Below are positions 18,820 to 27,836 of a DNA stretch of 64,000 nucleotides, piece by piece. Every line of letters starts with the position of its first letter. The first letter of the stretch is position 1. The notes below the pieces were generated by a model. That model was not told where the DNA came from, made no database searches, and worked only from the letters and a program-made list of their open reading frames with translations. The stretch lies in assembly GCA_025462735.1 (NCBI GenBank), contig JAOAPC010000008.1:1-64000 (forward strand), given 5' to 3'. Both the position numbers and the translations under genes were made by a program. Source of the stretch: Acidobacteriaceae bacterium. GTDB taxonomy: Bacteria; Acidobacteriota; Terriglobia; Terriglobales; Acidobacteriaceae.

Positions 18820-21354
18820 GTGGCTATAAAGATCAGAATTCCGCGCCGAACCAACCGGTCAGGGCTACCCGGCCGTGACCCTGTGCTGCGTTTCGCCTTG
18901 GCTACATTCCTGATGCTGGCGGTAATTTTCGCGGTTGCCTTCTCGTATTTCTACGTCAAATACGAACGCATTATCGCTCACCGATTCGAGGGGTCGGTTT
19001 TCGCCAATGCCGCCAAGATATATGCCAGACCGGTTTCGATCGGCGTGGGGGAAAAGGCCGACCTGAAGGAAATTGCGGCGGAATTGCGCCATGCCGGTTA
19101 TTCAGAAAAGAGCGGGCAGTCCTCGATGGGCGGCTATCGCCTAACAGCTGGCAGTATTCAGATCGAACCCGGCCCAAGTTCCTACCACAGCCCGGAGCCC
19201 GCGACCATACGCGTGCACGGCGGAGAAGTAGAGAGCATTACCGGCAACGCAGGAAGCCAGCTGGAAGCCTACGAACTTGAGCCGGAGATGATCACTTCGT
19301 TGTTCGGTGACCAGCGCTCCAAGCGCCAAGTGGTCCACTACAACGAAATGCCCAAGGCGTTGGTGGACGCGGTGCTGGCGATAGAAGACCGCCGATTCTT
19401 TCAGCATAACGGCGTCAATTTTCTCCGCTTCGGCGAAGCTGCATGGATTGATTTCACGCGCCAGCGCCACGAGCAAGGCGGCTCAACTATCACAATGCAG
19501 CTTGCCCGCGGTTTCTTTCTGACGCCGGAAAAAACGATCAAACGCAAGCTCACCGAAATGCTCATCGCCATGGAGCTGGAGCAGCGGTTCAGCAAGCAGC
19601 AGATATTCGAGTTTTACGGCAATTGGGTCGACCTTGGTCAACGCGGTTCCTTCCAGATTAGCGGGTTCGCGGAAGCTTCCCAGGCATATTTCAACAAAGA
19701 CATAAAGGACATTACGCTGCCCGAGGCCGCCTTGCTGGCAGGCATTATTCAGCGTCCGAGTTATCTTTCTCCGTACCGACACCCTGAGCGGGCTCAGGAG
19801 CGCCGGAACCTGGTGCTCGACAGCATGGTCGAAACTCATGCGATCACGCGAGAGCAGGCAGATAAGGCCAAAGCAACGCCGCTGAAATTGGCCCCTCCTA
19901 ATGTAGAAGCCAGCCAGGCGCCATATTTTGTGGATCTCGTGCGGGAAACGCTCATCCCCAAGCTTCCTGAGCGGGAAATGAACGAGCAGGCATATCGGAT
20001 ATATACGAGCCTAGATCCCGAGCTGCAGCGGGCCGCAGCGCAAGCAGTCGAGAGCGGAATCAAGCTGGTGGATGATCAGGTTACCAAGCGCCGGACCAAG
20101 CGCGTGAAAATCGGCAAGGGGAAGTACCAAACGCAGGTGGAATCAGGACCACAGGCGCAGGTGGCGCTGATTGCGTTGGATCCTCACACAGGCGAGGTGC
20201 TGGCGCTCGTGGGGGGGCGCAATTATGGGCTCAGCCAGCTCAACCATGCGGTCGCAAAGCGGCCGACGGGATCGATTTTCAAACCATTTGTGTATGCCGC
20301 AGCGATGAACACAGCTCTCGATGGCAGCAACCCGGTTTACACTCCTGCCTCAATACTTCCCGACCAGCCCAGCACGTTCTCCTATGGCGACCAGATCTAC
20401 GAGCCGCGCAATTACAAAGAGGAGTACCACGGCGACGTTACCACGCGTTATGCACTGGCAATGTCGCTGAACAATGCCACCGTCAAAATGGCGGAGGAGG
20501 TTGGATACGACAAGGTAGTTGATCTGGCCAAAACGGCCGGGATCACATCGGTGAAAGCAACTCCTGCAATGGCGCTTGGGGCCTACGATGCAACCCCGAT
20601 GGACATGGCCGCGGCCTACACTGTATTCGCAAACAATGGCATACGTCTCTCGCCGGTGCTGGTGAAATCAGTACGCAGTGCCGAAGGCGATCCGGTGATG
20701 AATTTGACGCCGGAGAGCCGCCAGGTTCTTGATCCACGAGTCGCCTACGTCATGACCGACATGATGGAAAGCGTCATCAACAATGGATTGGCTTTTTCCG
20801 CAGTGCGGGGTCACGGATTCCAACAGCCCGCAGCCGGCAAAACCGGAAGTTCACACGATGGGTGGTTCGCCGGCTACACCAGCAATCTGCTCTGCATTGT
20901 GTGGGTAGGCTTTGATGATTACAGCGATCTGCGACTGAGCGGCTCCCAGACCGCGGCACCCATTTGGACGACCTTCATGAAGAAGGCTGCGGAGTTTTCC
21001 CGTTATTCCGACATGAAGCCTTTTTCGCAGCCTTCGGGCGTGGTTGACGTGCAGCTCGACAGGATTACCAACTTGCTGGCAACGCCCTCATGCCCGCAGA
21101 CTTACAGTGCGGCGTTCATCGTGGGCACTGAGCCTACCAGCACTTGCGACCAAGGCAACGGAATTCATGGGATCTTATCCAAAATTCTGGGCTTGGGTAA
21201 CCCGCAGCCGGAGCCCCCTGCGAACGATCCAAACGACCAGGCGGGGGCACAAAAGAAAAAGGGATTTTTGGGCAAGATTGCTGGTATTTTTAAGGAAGAC
21301 AAGCAGCCGGATCCTCCGCCCAAGCCGCCGGACGCGACCGCCAACCCTCATTAG
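18820..21354 (+). CDS. Class A penicillin-binding protein (transglycosylase/transpeptidase)
   Basis: An 844-residue bifunctional murein synthase. One N-terminal membrane anchor (about residues 25-50) is followed by a UB2H-like region (IYARPVSIGVGEKADLKEI), as in PBP1B. The GT51 domain has AIEDRRFFQHNGVN and GGSTITMQLARGFFL. The transpeptidase domain has the serine motif TGSIFKPF, the SxN motif SLNNATVKM and KTGSSHDGWFAGY. A Pro/Lys-rich tail of about 70 residues is probably disordered. It starts with GTG. It polymerises and cross-links peptidoglycan outside the inner membrane. Confidence 0.93.
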   Translation: MAIKIRIPRRTNRSGLPGRDPVLRFALATFLMLAVIFAVAFSYFYVKYERIIAHRFEGSVFANAAKIYARPVSIGVGEKADLKEIAAELRHAGYSEKSGQSSMGGYRLTAGSIQIEPGPSSYHSPEPATIRVHGGEVESITGNAGSQLEAYELEPEMITSLFGDQRSKRQVVHYNEMPKALVDAVLAIEDRRFFQHNGVNFLRFGEAAWIDFTRQRHEQGGSTITMQLARGFFLTPEKTIKRKLTEMLIAMELEQRFSKQQIFEFYGNWVDLGQRGSFQISGFAEASQAYFNKDIKDITLPEAALLAGIIQRPSYLSPYRHPERAQERRNLVLDSMVETHAITREQADKAKATPLKLAPPNVEASQAPYFVDLVRETLIPKLPEREMNEQAYRIYTSLDPELQRAAAQAVESGIKLVDDQVTKRRTKRVKIGKGKYQTQVESGPQAQVALIALDPHTGEVLALVGGRNYGLSQLNHAVAKRPTGSIFKPFVYAAAMNTALDGSNPVYTPASILPDQPSTFSYGDQIYEPRNYKEEYHGDVTTRYALAMSLNNATVKMAEEVGYDKVVDLAKTAGITSVKATPAMALGAYDATPMDMAAAYTVFANNGIRLSPVLVKSVRSAEGDPVMNLTPESRQVLDPRVAYVMTDMMESVINNGLAFSAVRGHGFQQPAAGKTGSSHDGWFAGYTSNLLCIVWVGFDDYSDLRLSGSQTAAPIWTTFMKKAAEFSRYSDMKPFSQPSGVVDVQLDRITNLLATPSCPQTYSAAFIVGTEPTSTCDQGNGIHGILSKILGLGNPQPEPPANDPNDQAGAQKKKGFLGKIAGIFKEDKQPDPPPKPPDATANPH

Positions 21355-21450
21355 GTTGACCCGAGAACCGGAAAAGGGGCGCTCCAGAGGGAACCTGGAT
21401 GGCATGCCCGGTGTCTCTGAGATAGGGAGTTCCTGCTCAGGAGGCGTCAT

Positions 21451-22263
21451 ATGTTTCGTGCGTCCTTCCGCCGAGCGCTGCAACTGGCGCTGTTAGTTTT
21501 TCTGACCTCAATCGCGTTCGCGCAAAACTCACCGTCCGATCAAATCCAGATTGCGCCTCCCATGAGACAAGTGCCGCCGCCGTCAAGCAGCGCCACGGCC
21601 GCAGAACTGGAGAAACAAGGAGACGATTTGCGGGCCGGCAAGCAGTATCTGGACGCGATCGACTATTACCAGGCCGCGCTTGCGAAGGAACCGGAAAGTT
21701 CGGCGATCTCAAATAAGCTCGGCATCGCCGAATTGATGTTGCAGAGGTTTAAAGAAGCAGGCAAGCACTTTGAGCGGGCCATTCGGAAGAATCGAACCTT
21801 CGCCGAAGCTTACAACAATCTTGGAGTGATCGATTACGAGCGGCATAAATATGGCCCCTCGATCAAACAGTATAAGAAAGCGCTGGCCATTGCGCCGGAT
21901 TCGGCTTCGTTCTACTCAAACCTGGGCGCTTCCTATTTCGCGCGCAAAGAATTTGAACATGCGACGGAAGCTTATACGAAAGCTGTGGAGCTCGACCCGG
22001 ACATTTTCCACCGCACATCGCACATGGGAATCGCAGCGCAGATGGCTTCACCTGAAGACCGGGCACACTACGACTATGTGCTTGCCAAGCTGTACGCAAA
22101 AATCGGAGACCGCGACCACTCGCTGGAGTTTCTTCGCAAGTCTATGGAAGAAGGCTATAAGGAAGTGAAAGCCGTCTACACTGATCCGGAATTTGCGGAT
22201 TTGCGCAAAGATGCACGGTTCGCAGACTTAATGAAGGCCCAGCCAATGGCTATTCCGGAGTAA
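21451..22263 (+). CDS. TPR-repeat protein, exported
   Basis: A 270-residue protein with a signal peptide ending near IAFAQ and about five tetratricopeptide repeats (QYLDAIDYYQAALAKEPESS, KYGPSIKQYKKALAIAPDSA and others). A strong CAGGAGG lies upstream of the ATG. It follows the PBP gene by 96 bp on the same strand, so it may help envelope assembly (inference). The last 60 residues (DHSLEFLRKSMEEGYKEVK) resemble a terminal domain common in acidobacterial TPR proteins. Confidence 0.85.
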   Translation: MFRASFRRALQLALLVFLTSIAFAQNSPSDQIQIAPPMRQVPPPSSSATAAELEKQGDDLRAGKQYLDAIDYYQAALAKEPESSAISNKLGIAELMLQRFKEAGKHFERAIRKNRTFAEAYNNLGVIDYERHKYGPSIKQYKKALAIAPDSASFYSNLGASYFARKEFEHATEAYTKAVELDPDIFHRTSHMGIAAQMASPEDRAHYDYVLAKLYAKIGDRDHSLEFLRKSMEEGYKEVKAVYTDPEFADLRKDARFADLMKAQPMAIPE

Positions 22264-22272
22264 CAATCTGAA

Positions 22273-22411
22273 AGCTTTTAACCGCGGAGATCGCAGAGGT
22301 AAACACAGAGATCGCGGAGAAAAGCCAATTCCGGCGCAATGATCGCTCTTAGTGCAGGGGATTTTCTCTGCGCCCTGTGTTGTTCCTCGGCGATCTCTGC
22401 GGTTAAAAGCT
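22273..22411. repeat. Long imperfect palindrome of the ACCACAGAG repeat family
   Basis: The outer 21-bp arms at 22273-22293 and 22391-22411 match at 20 positions. The pairing continues inward with gaps for about 35 more bases on each side, through AACACAGAG/CTGTGTT units. It lies directly downstream of the TPR gene and may act as a terminator-like hairpin. Related sequences occur at 45586-45660 and 46911-46966. Confidence 0.75.
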
Positions 22412-22717
22412 CTAGCGGTTAAGCACTTCTACACAGACCTGCTCAGTTGGCTCGCGGTAGAGGTTCTTGCTTCGACTGTTGGCGCTTAACGATCTCTCCA
22501 TGGCCCTAAAACAGAAATCAGGGCTGAACGCGACTTTTCCACAGTTTTCAGCGAAACTCCCGCCAAGCTTCTGGGTTCACCTCTTGAGTAAGAAAACATG
22601 CCCGCCGGCCGCCGACCCGAGCACGCCCCAAGCAGCGCGGCCGGTTAGGGCTTGTTCTTGAAACTGGCGTAGCCTCCTGCGCCGCTGATATCCTTTTCCC
22701 TTTCCTCAGGAGGAAGC
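22412..22717. other. Intergenic region before fabI, no gene
   Basis: About 300 bp between the repeat and fabI. A short open frame at 22467-22661 has no ribosome site and no recognisable sequence. The last 20 bases hold the strong fabI ribosome-binding site CAGGAGGAAG. I see no clear promoter. Confidence 0.4.
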
Positions 22718-23488
22718 ATGTCTTTCAGCCTTGACGGCCGAGTGGCCGTCGTCTTTGGAGTGGCAAACAAACGCAGCATTGCGTGGTCGATAGCGCAGGG
22801 TTTACATCAAGCCGGGGCCAAACTCGCCATTACCTATCAAAACGCACGCTTGGAGCAGGAAGCAAAGGACCTGATTTTGTCCCTTCCCGACGCCGAAGCG
22901 TTCATGTGCGACGTTTCCAAGGATGAAGAAATCGAAAGGCTGTTTTCGCAATTAAAGCAACGCTATGGCAAGCTGCACGTTCTTGTGCACAGCGTCGCCT
23001 TCGCTCCCGCTGAAGACATGAAAGCCGATTTTTTGAATACCAGCCGCGAGGGCTTTCGAATCGCGCATGATGTCAGTGTTTATTCCTTGATCGCAGTTGC
23101 ACGCGCGGCCGCGCCGCTGATGGAGGATGGCGGCAGCGTGATCACCATGAGCTACTACGGGGCCGAAAAAGTTGTGCCGCATTACAACGTGATGGGGGTT
23201 GCGAAGGCAGCGTTGGAGTGTACGGTGCGATACCTTGCATACGACCTCGGGCCGAAAAAGATTCGAGTGAACGCTATTTCTGCCGCGGCGATCAAAACCC
23301 TTGCCGCACGCGGGGTTTCCGGGCTTGGCGAGATGTTGAAATCCCATGCCGAACGGTCGCCGTTGAGGCGCAATGTGGATGTCAACGAGGTTGGGTCGAC
23401 GGGAGTATTCCTGGCGTCAGACGCAAGTTCGGGAATTACAGGCGAAGTAATCTACGTGGATTGCGGATACAACATTATGGGATTTTGA
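22718..23488 (+). CDS. fabI: Enoyl-[acyl-carrier-protein] reductase (NADH)
   Basis: A 256-residue short-chain dehydrogenase of the FabI type. The nucleotide-binding motif has the FabI form FGVANKRSIAWSIAQGL. The catalytic Tyr and Lys are in YNVMGVAKAALE, with the upstream TMSYYGAEKVVPHYN. The C-terminus ISAAAIKTLAARGVSG and VIYVDCGYNIMGF matches FabI. It performs the last reduction of fatty-acid elongation in the cytoplasm. A canonical AGGAGG precedes the ATG. It is convergent with tsaE across a repeat island. Confidence 0.95.
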   Translation: MSFSLDGRVAVVFGVANKRSIAWSIAQGLHQAGAKLAITYQNARLEQEAKDLILSLPDAEAFMCDVSKDEEIERLFSQLKQRYGKLHVLVHSVAFAPAEDMKADFLNTSREGFRIAHDVSVYSLIAVARAAAPLMEDGGSVITMSYYGAEKVVPHYNVMGVAKAALECTVRYLAYDLGPKKIRVNAISAAAIKTLAARGVSGLGEMLKSHAERSPLRRNVDVNEVGSTGVFLASDASSGITGEVIYVDCGYNIMGF

Positions 23489-23491
23489 AAT

Positions 23492-23652
23492 ACGATTTCA
23501 GATTTGAGATTGAAGATTTCAGATTACAGCGAAAAATGCAGATTTCAGAATGCAGAATTCAGAATAATGCTGATGGTTTTCAATCTGAAATCTACAGTCA
23601 TCAATCTGCGATCAACAATCGAAAATCTCAGTCTGTAATTGTTAGTCTGATC
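23492..23652. repeat. Degenerate (ATTTCAGATT)n inverted repeat island
   Basis: Between the convergent fabI and tsaE genes lies an AT-rich run of TTTCAGATT, TTGAGATTGAAG and GCAGAATTCAG units, followed by their inverse (AATCTGAAATCT, CATCAATCTGCGATC). The array reaches into the last codons of tsaE. It could act as a bidirectional terminator. Its composition is unlike the surrounding GC-rich genes. Confidence 0.7.
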
Positions 23653-24059
23653 TTTCGCTGGTTCTCGGAAATTCTCTCCAGCGCGATCTCCGCATCCCGC
23701 TCACGCTCGAAGCGAGGAAACTTTTCTCCCCACTCAATCAGAAGCACACTGTTCTCTGTCATTAGATCATCTAGGCCAAGCGTCTCCAGCTCTCGCTGGG
23801 TATCAATGCGATATAGATCAATGTGGTAAAGGGCTGCTGACGGGCCACGATATTCGTGGATCAAGGTGAAGGTAGGGCTGGTTACGTCGTCATGAGATGC
23901 GGCGTTAAATCCCTCGGCGATGCCCTTTACCAATGTAGTTTTGCCGGCCCCGAGATCGCCTCGCAAGATGACAAGCTTTGGGGGCGCGAGCAGAGACGCA
24001 AGCTCCCGTCCGAGCGCGATAGTTTCCTCAGGGGAATTTGTGGTGTAGTCGCGCGCCAT
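23628..24059 (-). CDS. tsaE: tRNA threonylcarbamoyladenosine biosynthesis ATPase TsaE
   Basis: A 143-residue P-loop protein. The Walker A motif is GDLGAGKTTLVKGIA, with SPTFTLIHEY and YHIDLYRI as in TsaE, and LIEWGEKF near the end. It drives the TsaB-TsaD-TsaE step of t6A tRNA modification in the cytoplasm. It is the last gene of an apparent nnrD-pilZ-tsaE operon, and nnrD-tsaE linkage is common in bacteria. The terminal codons run into a repeat island. Confidence 0.93.
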   Translation of the reverse strand: MARDYTTNSPEETIALGRELASLLAPPKLVILRGDLGAGKTTLVKGIAEGFNAASHDDVTSPTFTLIHEYRGPSAALYHIDLYRIDTQRELETLGLDDLMTENSVLLIEWGEKFPRFERERDAEIALERISENQRKIRLTITD

Positions 24060-24099
24060 GCGGCTGCCGATGAAACATCAGTATAGCCGGACGCGATTT

Positions 24100-24489
24100 T
24101 TACGCCTTTTGCGAATTCCACTGACTTGAGCGCAGGCCAGCAAAGGTCCTATCGCCGACGGACTCCACCATCATGCGAAGGTGCTGGTGGTCGTCGTCTT
24201 CGAGAGCGATAAAACGGAACGGCTGAAAAACGCTACCGGGCCCTGACCGCAACGGATTCAGCATTTCGGCCATGCCGTTGACGTCTCCGGAGTGGGTTTG
24301 AAAAGCGACTTCGACGAAATCGCCCTCGGAGATCGCGGCCGGCAATTGCAGTAGCCCTCCGGTTGCAGAGATGACCTGCAGCCGGGCTTTGGCACGTTGA
24401 CCGTCGCTTAACTTAACTGACGCCGGGGTGGTCTGGAGTTTTATACGGATAGCGCGGTGGGTGGCATTAGTCTGGGGATAGTGTGTCAT
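24100..24489 (-). CDS. Small PilZ-like protein
   Basis: A 129-residue protein. The segment PASVKLSDGQRAKARLQVIS followed by GGLLQLP resembles the PilZ beta-barrel, although the classic RxxxR c-di-GMP motif is not evident. It is placed between nnrD and tsaE with gaps of 40-62 bp, so it is probably cotranscribed. ATG 24489 is preferred over an adjacent TTG. Binding of c-di-GMP is doubtful without the arginines. Confidence 0.5.
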   Translation of the reverse strand: MTHYPQTNATHRAIRIKLQTTPASVKLSDGQRAKARLQVISATGGLLQLPAAISEGDFVEVAFQTHSGDVNGMAEMLNPLRSGPGSVFQPFRFIALEDDDHQHLRMMVESVGDRTFAGLRSSQWNSQKA

Positions 24490-24551
24490 CAAGCATTACT
24501 ATCGCATCGCCTCAAGGTCGAAGCGAGATTACCGAAGCGCACTGTACACAT

Positions 24552-26138
24552 TCACGCGGATTGCGTTCGCCAATGTCCGATATTTACCCATCTTTCTGCT
24601 GCTTGCGCACGAACTCGCCGGAAGGCGTCGGGAAGGGCTGTGATTAGATCGGTGGCGACGAGGGAATGCTCCCCCATGGTCTCCTCTGCGAGGTCACCCG
24701 CCAGGCCGTGCAAATAAACCGCGGCCAGAACTGCAAGGAAAGCGCGCTTTGGATTTTGTGCCAACATTCCCGCGACGATACCAGTAAGAATGTCGCCAGT
24801 GCCTCCGGTAGCCATGCCGGGATTTCCCGTGGTGTTTATCCACACTTCACCGTCCGGCTTGGCGATGGCTGTCCGGTCACCTTTCAGAACCAAGATCAGC
24901 TCATGCTCGCGTGCAAAAGACCGGGCAACATTGATTCGGTCACGCTGAACCGCTGCGGTGCTCAGACCGGTGAGCCGTGCCATCTCGCCGGGATGAGGCG
25001 TCAGGACAAGGGTCCGTCCGTGACCCGTTAATTCTTGGGCGCGGTTTTCAAACGCGTTCAGGCCATCGGCATCGAGAATAATGGGCATCTGGGATTTGCC
25101 AACTACTGTATGAACAAACTCCGCGGTGCTGGGATGACGCGAAATCCCTGGTCCAATGGCGAGGACGGTTTTGTTCTCGGCGACTCGTTCGAACTCTTCC
25201 AGCGCCACTTTCGAAATGCTGCCGATCTCAGTTTCGCTGAGCGGCTCGGTCATCAGCTCAGGATGGTAACCAGCAATAATCCCCAACGTGGATTGCGGCG
25301 AGGCCACAGTCACAAGGCCAGTGCCGGTTCGCAAGGCAGAGAATCCCGCCATCACTGCGGCGCCGGTTTTGCCCAATGAACCCCCGGCCACGAGCACGTG
25401 TCCATACATGCCCTTATTGGAATTGCGCGGGCGCGGGCCAATCAGCTCGGCAATTTCCTTGGGCGTGATCACCTGCAGGTTCAGAGAAGACTGAATTGCC
25501 TCATCCGGCGTACCGATCGGTGCGATTACCACCGGCCCGGAAGTCAAGTTTCGGAAGACGTGGGCGGGACGAGGCGCAGTGAAGGTAACAATTGCATCCG
25601 CACGCGCCACGGCGCCAGTTTGATCGCCCATAACATCTGCGTCGGCCCCAGACGGAACATCGACCGCCACAACGGGTGCGGTTGCGGCATTGATTTTTCC
25701 GATCGCTTCCGCGTATAGCCCGCTCACCGGTGGTCGAAAGCCGCTACCAAGAACTGCGTCGACCAGGACATCGCAACCAAAAACTTCCCTGAAAGCAGGT
25801 TCTCCCCATGCATTGAAGATCGCAAAGGAACTCTCGCCTTTCGGAAGCCTTGCGAAATTCGCGGCAGCGTCTCCGCGCAATTCCGAGGGATCCGCCAACA
25901 ACAGCAGTCGCACTTCCCTGCCAGCCTGATACAGCTTGCGAGCGGCCACAAAACCGTCACCGCCGTTGTTGCCCTTGCCGCAAATGACTCCGAATGACTT
26001 CGCGTTGGGATAGGACGCGAGCGTGAACTCAGCCACCTCCGATCCAGCGTTTTCCATCAGCGTGAGTGATGGCACGCCAAACTGCTCGCTGGTCAGGCGA
26101 TCGATTTCACGCATCTCGGCGGAAGTGACAATTTTCAT
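24552..26138 (-). CDS. nnrD: Bifunctional NAD(P)H-hydrate epimerase / ADP-dependent dehydratase
   Basis: A 528-residue fusion. The N-terminal YjeF_N epimerase domain (about 1-215) has GKGNNGGDGFVAARKL. The C-terminal ribokinase-like dehydratase (about 225-520) has GMYGHVLVAGGSLGKTGAAV, LDADGLNAF, LTPHPGEMARL and GNPGMATGGTGDILTGI. It repairs hydrated NADH and NADPH in the cytoplasm. It is the first gene of the nnrD-pilZ-tsaE group. Confidence 0.95.
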   Translation of the reverse strand: MKIVTSAEMREIDRLTSEQFGVPSLTLMENAGSEVAEFTLASYPNAKSFGVICGKGNNGGDGFVAARKLYQAGREVRLLLLADPSELRGDAAANFARLPKGESSFAIFNAWGEPAFREVFGCDVLVDAVLGSGFRPPVSGLYAEAIGKINAATAPVVAVDVPSGADADVMGDQTGAVARADAIVTFTAPRPAHVFRNLTSGPVVIAPIGTPDEAIQSSLNLQVITPKEIAELIGPRPRNSNKGMYGHVLVAGGSLGKTGAAVMAGFSALRTGTGLVTVASPQSTLGIIAGYHPELMTEPLSETEIGSISKVALEEFERVAENKTVLAIGPGISRHPSTAEFVHTVVGKSQMPIILDADGLNAFENRAQELTGHGRTLVLTPHPGEMARLTGLSTAAVQRDRINVARSFAREHELILVLKGDRTAIAKPDGEVWINTTGNPGMATGGTGDILTGIVAGMLAQNPKRAFLAVLAAVYLHGLAGDLAEETMGEHSLVATDLITALPDAFRRVRAQAAERWVNIGHWRTQSA

Positions 26139-26252
26139 GGTGGTTTTCAGCCGTCAGCTTTCAGCTTAAACCGGGCGCCCCGGAAGAGGGAAATTCAACA
26201 GCAATGAGAAGGGAGAAAATCAGTCGGTCAAACATGGAGGTCAATCGTAGGT

Positions 26253-26313
26253 ACGGGCGAGGGCGCCCGCACTCCTAACACCAGTTTGTGGAGGGACGGG
26301 CGTCCTCGCCCGT
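26253..26313. repeat. GC-rich inverted repeat (ACGGGCGAGG... arms)
   Basis: Two 17-bp arms at 26253-26269 and 26297-26313 are inverse copies with one mismatch, and each arm is itself nearly palindromic around GGGCG/CGCCC. It lies between nnrD and the amino-acid permease stop, where it may end permease transcripts. A CAGCTTTCAGCTT low-complexity stretch lies just before it at 26145-26167. Confidence 0.7.
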
Positions 26314-26331
26314 CTCATCTGATGACTCTCT

Positions 26332-27822
26332 TCAGTCTGCCATAGTCGGCGTGCCTTTCGCAGCCGACCCAGCCCGGTTCGATATCTGCACTTTGCTGTG
26401 CTTGCGGCCGTAGACGAAGTAGATTACAAGGCCGATCACTAACCAAACTACCAGCCTGAGTTGCGTCCAATACGAGAGGGAAACGATCAGTACCCCGGAA
26501 AAGAGAATTGAAAGAATCGGGACCAGGGGCACCATCGGCGTTTTGAACGGGCGGTTTACGTGAGGATGGGTCCTACGCATCACCCAGACTCCAGCACTGA
26601 CTAACATGAATGCGAGCAGCGTACCTACGCTAGTCATCTCATCCAGCACACTGAGCGGAAGCAGGGTCGCAAGCAGCGCCACAAAAATACCCACGACAAT
26701 GGAGCTAAGGTAAGGAGTGCGAAAGCGCGGATGGACTTTACTGGCCCACGGCCACAGCAAACCATCGCGCGACATGGAGTAGAACACACGAGACTGGCCG
26801 AGCAACATCACGAGCATCACGGTTGCCAGGCCTGCGAGAGCTCCCAGTTCCACTAGGAATGTCGCCCATGGATGCCCCGTAGTGCGAATGCCGATAACCA
26901 CTGGATCGGGAACGTTGAGCTGGGTATAGGGGACAAGATGTGTCAGCAGGCCGGAGACGATGATATAAAGCACGGTGCATATGATCAACGAGCCGAGAAT
27001 TCCGAGCGGCATATCCTTCTTCGGGTTCTTCGCTTCCTGTGCCGCCGTCGAGACCGCGTCGAAACCGATATAAGCAAAAAACACGACGCCTGCCCCCCTC
27101 AGAATCCCCGACCACCCGAACTCCCCACGCACACCGGTGTTCGGCGGTATGAACGGGTGCCAGTAATTCGGCTTCCATCCATGCGAAGCCAAAAATGCCG
27201 TTGCCAGTGCGATGAACATGCAAACCACTGCGACTTTCAGGATTACGATAGCGGTAGTGAAGTTTGCTGATTCCTTGATCCCGATCACAAGAATCGTGGT
27301 GATAACCAGGATCACCAGAAAACCGACGTAGTCGTATTTCAAATGAACGGGTAAGCCGAACAGCACAAAATTTGACGTGGGCATGGCGGGCAAGTTCAGA
27401 CCCAGGTCGTGCATGAATGCCCTCAGGTGACCGCTCCAGCCGACGGCAACCGTGGCCGCGCCGAAAGCATATTCAAGAATCAAGTCCCAGCCGATAATCC
27501 AAGCAACCAGTTCGCCGAGAGTCGCGTAGGAGTATGTGTAAGCGCTGCCAGCGATGGGGATCATCGACGCGAATTCGGAATAGCAGAGCCCGGCAAATGC
27601 GCACGCTGTCCCCGCTAGAACGAATGAGATCACAATGGCTGGTCCGGCAAATTGCGCAGCCGCCTGTCCGGTAATTACGAATATGCCAGCGCCGATGATT
27701 GCGCCGATGCCGAGAGTTACAAGATTGAGCGGCCCTAAAGCGCGTCGAAGACTGTTCTCGCCAGTCTCCTGCGCCTCGCACATTAACTGTTCCAGCGGTT
27801 TTTTGGCTAGCAAATTAGCCAT
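26332..27822 (-). CDS. APC-superfamily amino-acid permease (CAT-like)
   Basis: A 496-residue membrane protein with 12 or more hydrophobic segments. The first helix carries GIGAIIGAGIFVITG, and helix 3 has EFASMIPIAGSAYTYSY, both APC signatures. The overall pattern resembles YfnA/cationic amino-acid transporters. The substrate is unknown. It follows another APC permease by only 14 bp with GGAGAA before its start, so the two are surely cotranscribed. Confidence 0.9.
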   Translation of the reverse strand: MANLLAKKPLEQLMCEAQETGENSLRRALGPLNLVTLGIGAIIGAGIFVITGQAAAQFAGPAIVISFVLAGTACAFAGLCYSEFASMIPIAGSAYTYSYATLGELVAWIIGWDLILEYAFGAATVAVGWSGHLRAFMHDLGLNLPAMPTSNFVLFGLPVHLKYDYVGFLVILVITTILVIGIKESANFTTAIVILKVAVVCMFIALATAFLASHGWKPNYWHPFIPPNTGVRGEFGWSGILRGAGVVFFAYIGFDAVSTAAQEAKNPKKDMPLGILGSLIICTVLYIIVSGLLTHLVPYTQLNVPDPVVIGIRTTGHPWATFLVELGALAGLATVMLVMLLGQSRVFYSMSRDGLLWPWASKVHPRFRTPYLSSIVVGIFVALLATLLPLSVLDEMTSVGTLLAFMLVSAGVWVMRRTHPHVNRPFKTPMVPLVPILSILFSGVLIVSLSYWTQLRLVVWLVIGLVIYFVYGRKHSKVQISNRAGSAAKGTPTMAD

Positions 27823-27836
27823 TAATCAGGTTCTCC

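Noticed and set aside
22467-22661. Plus-strand frame of 64 codons before fabI
   Set aside because: No ribosome site, no recognisable sequence and no coding character.
23492-23652. Possible CRISPR array in the fabI-tsaE gap
   Set aside because: Units are short and degenerate, spacers are absent and the second half is the inverse of the first.
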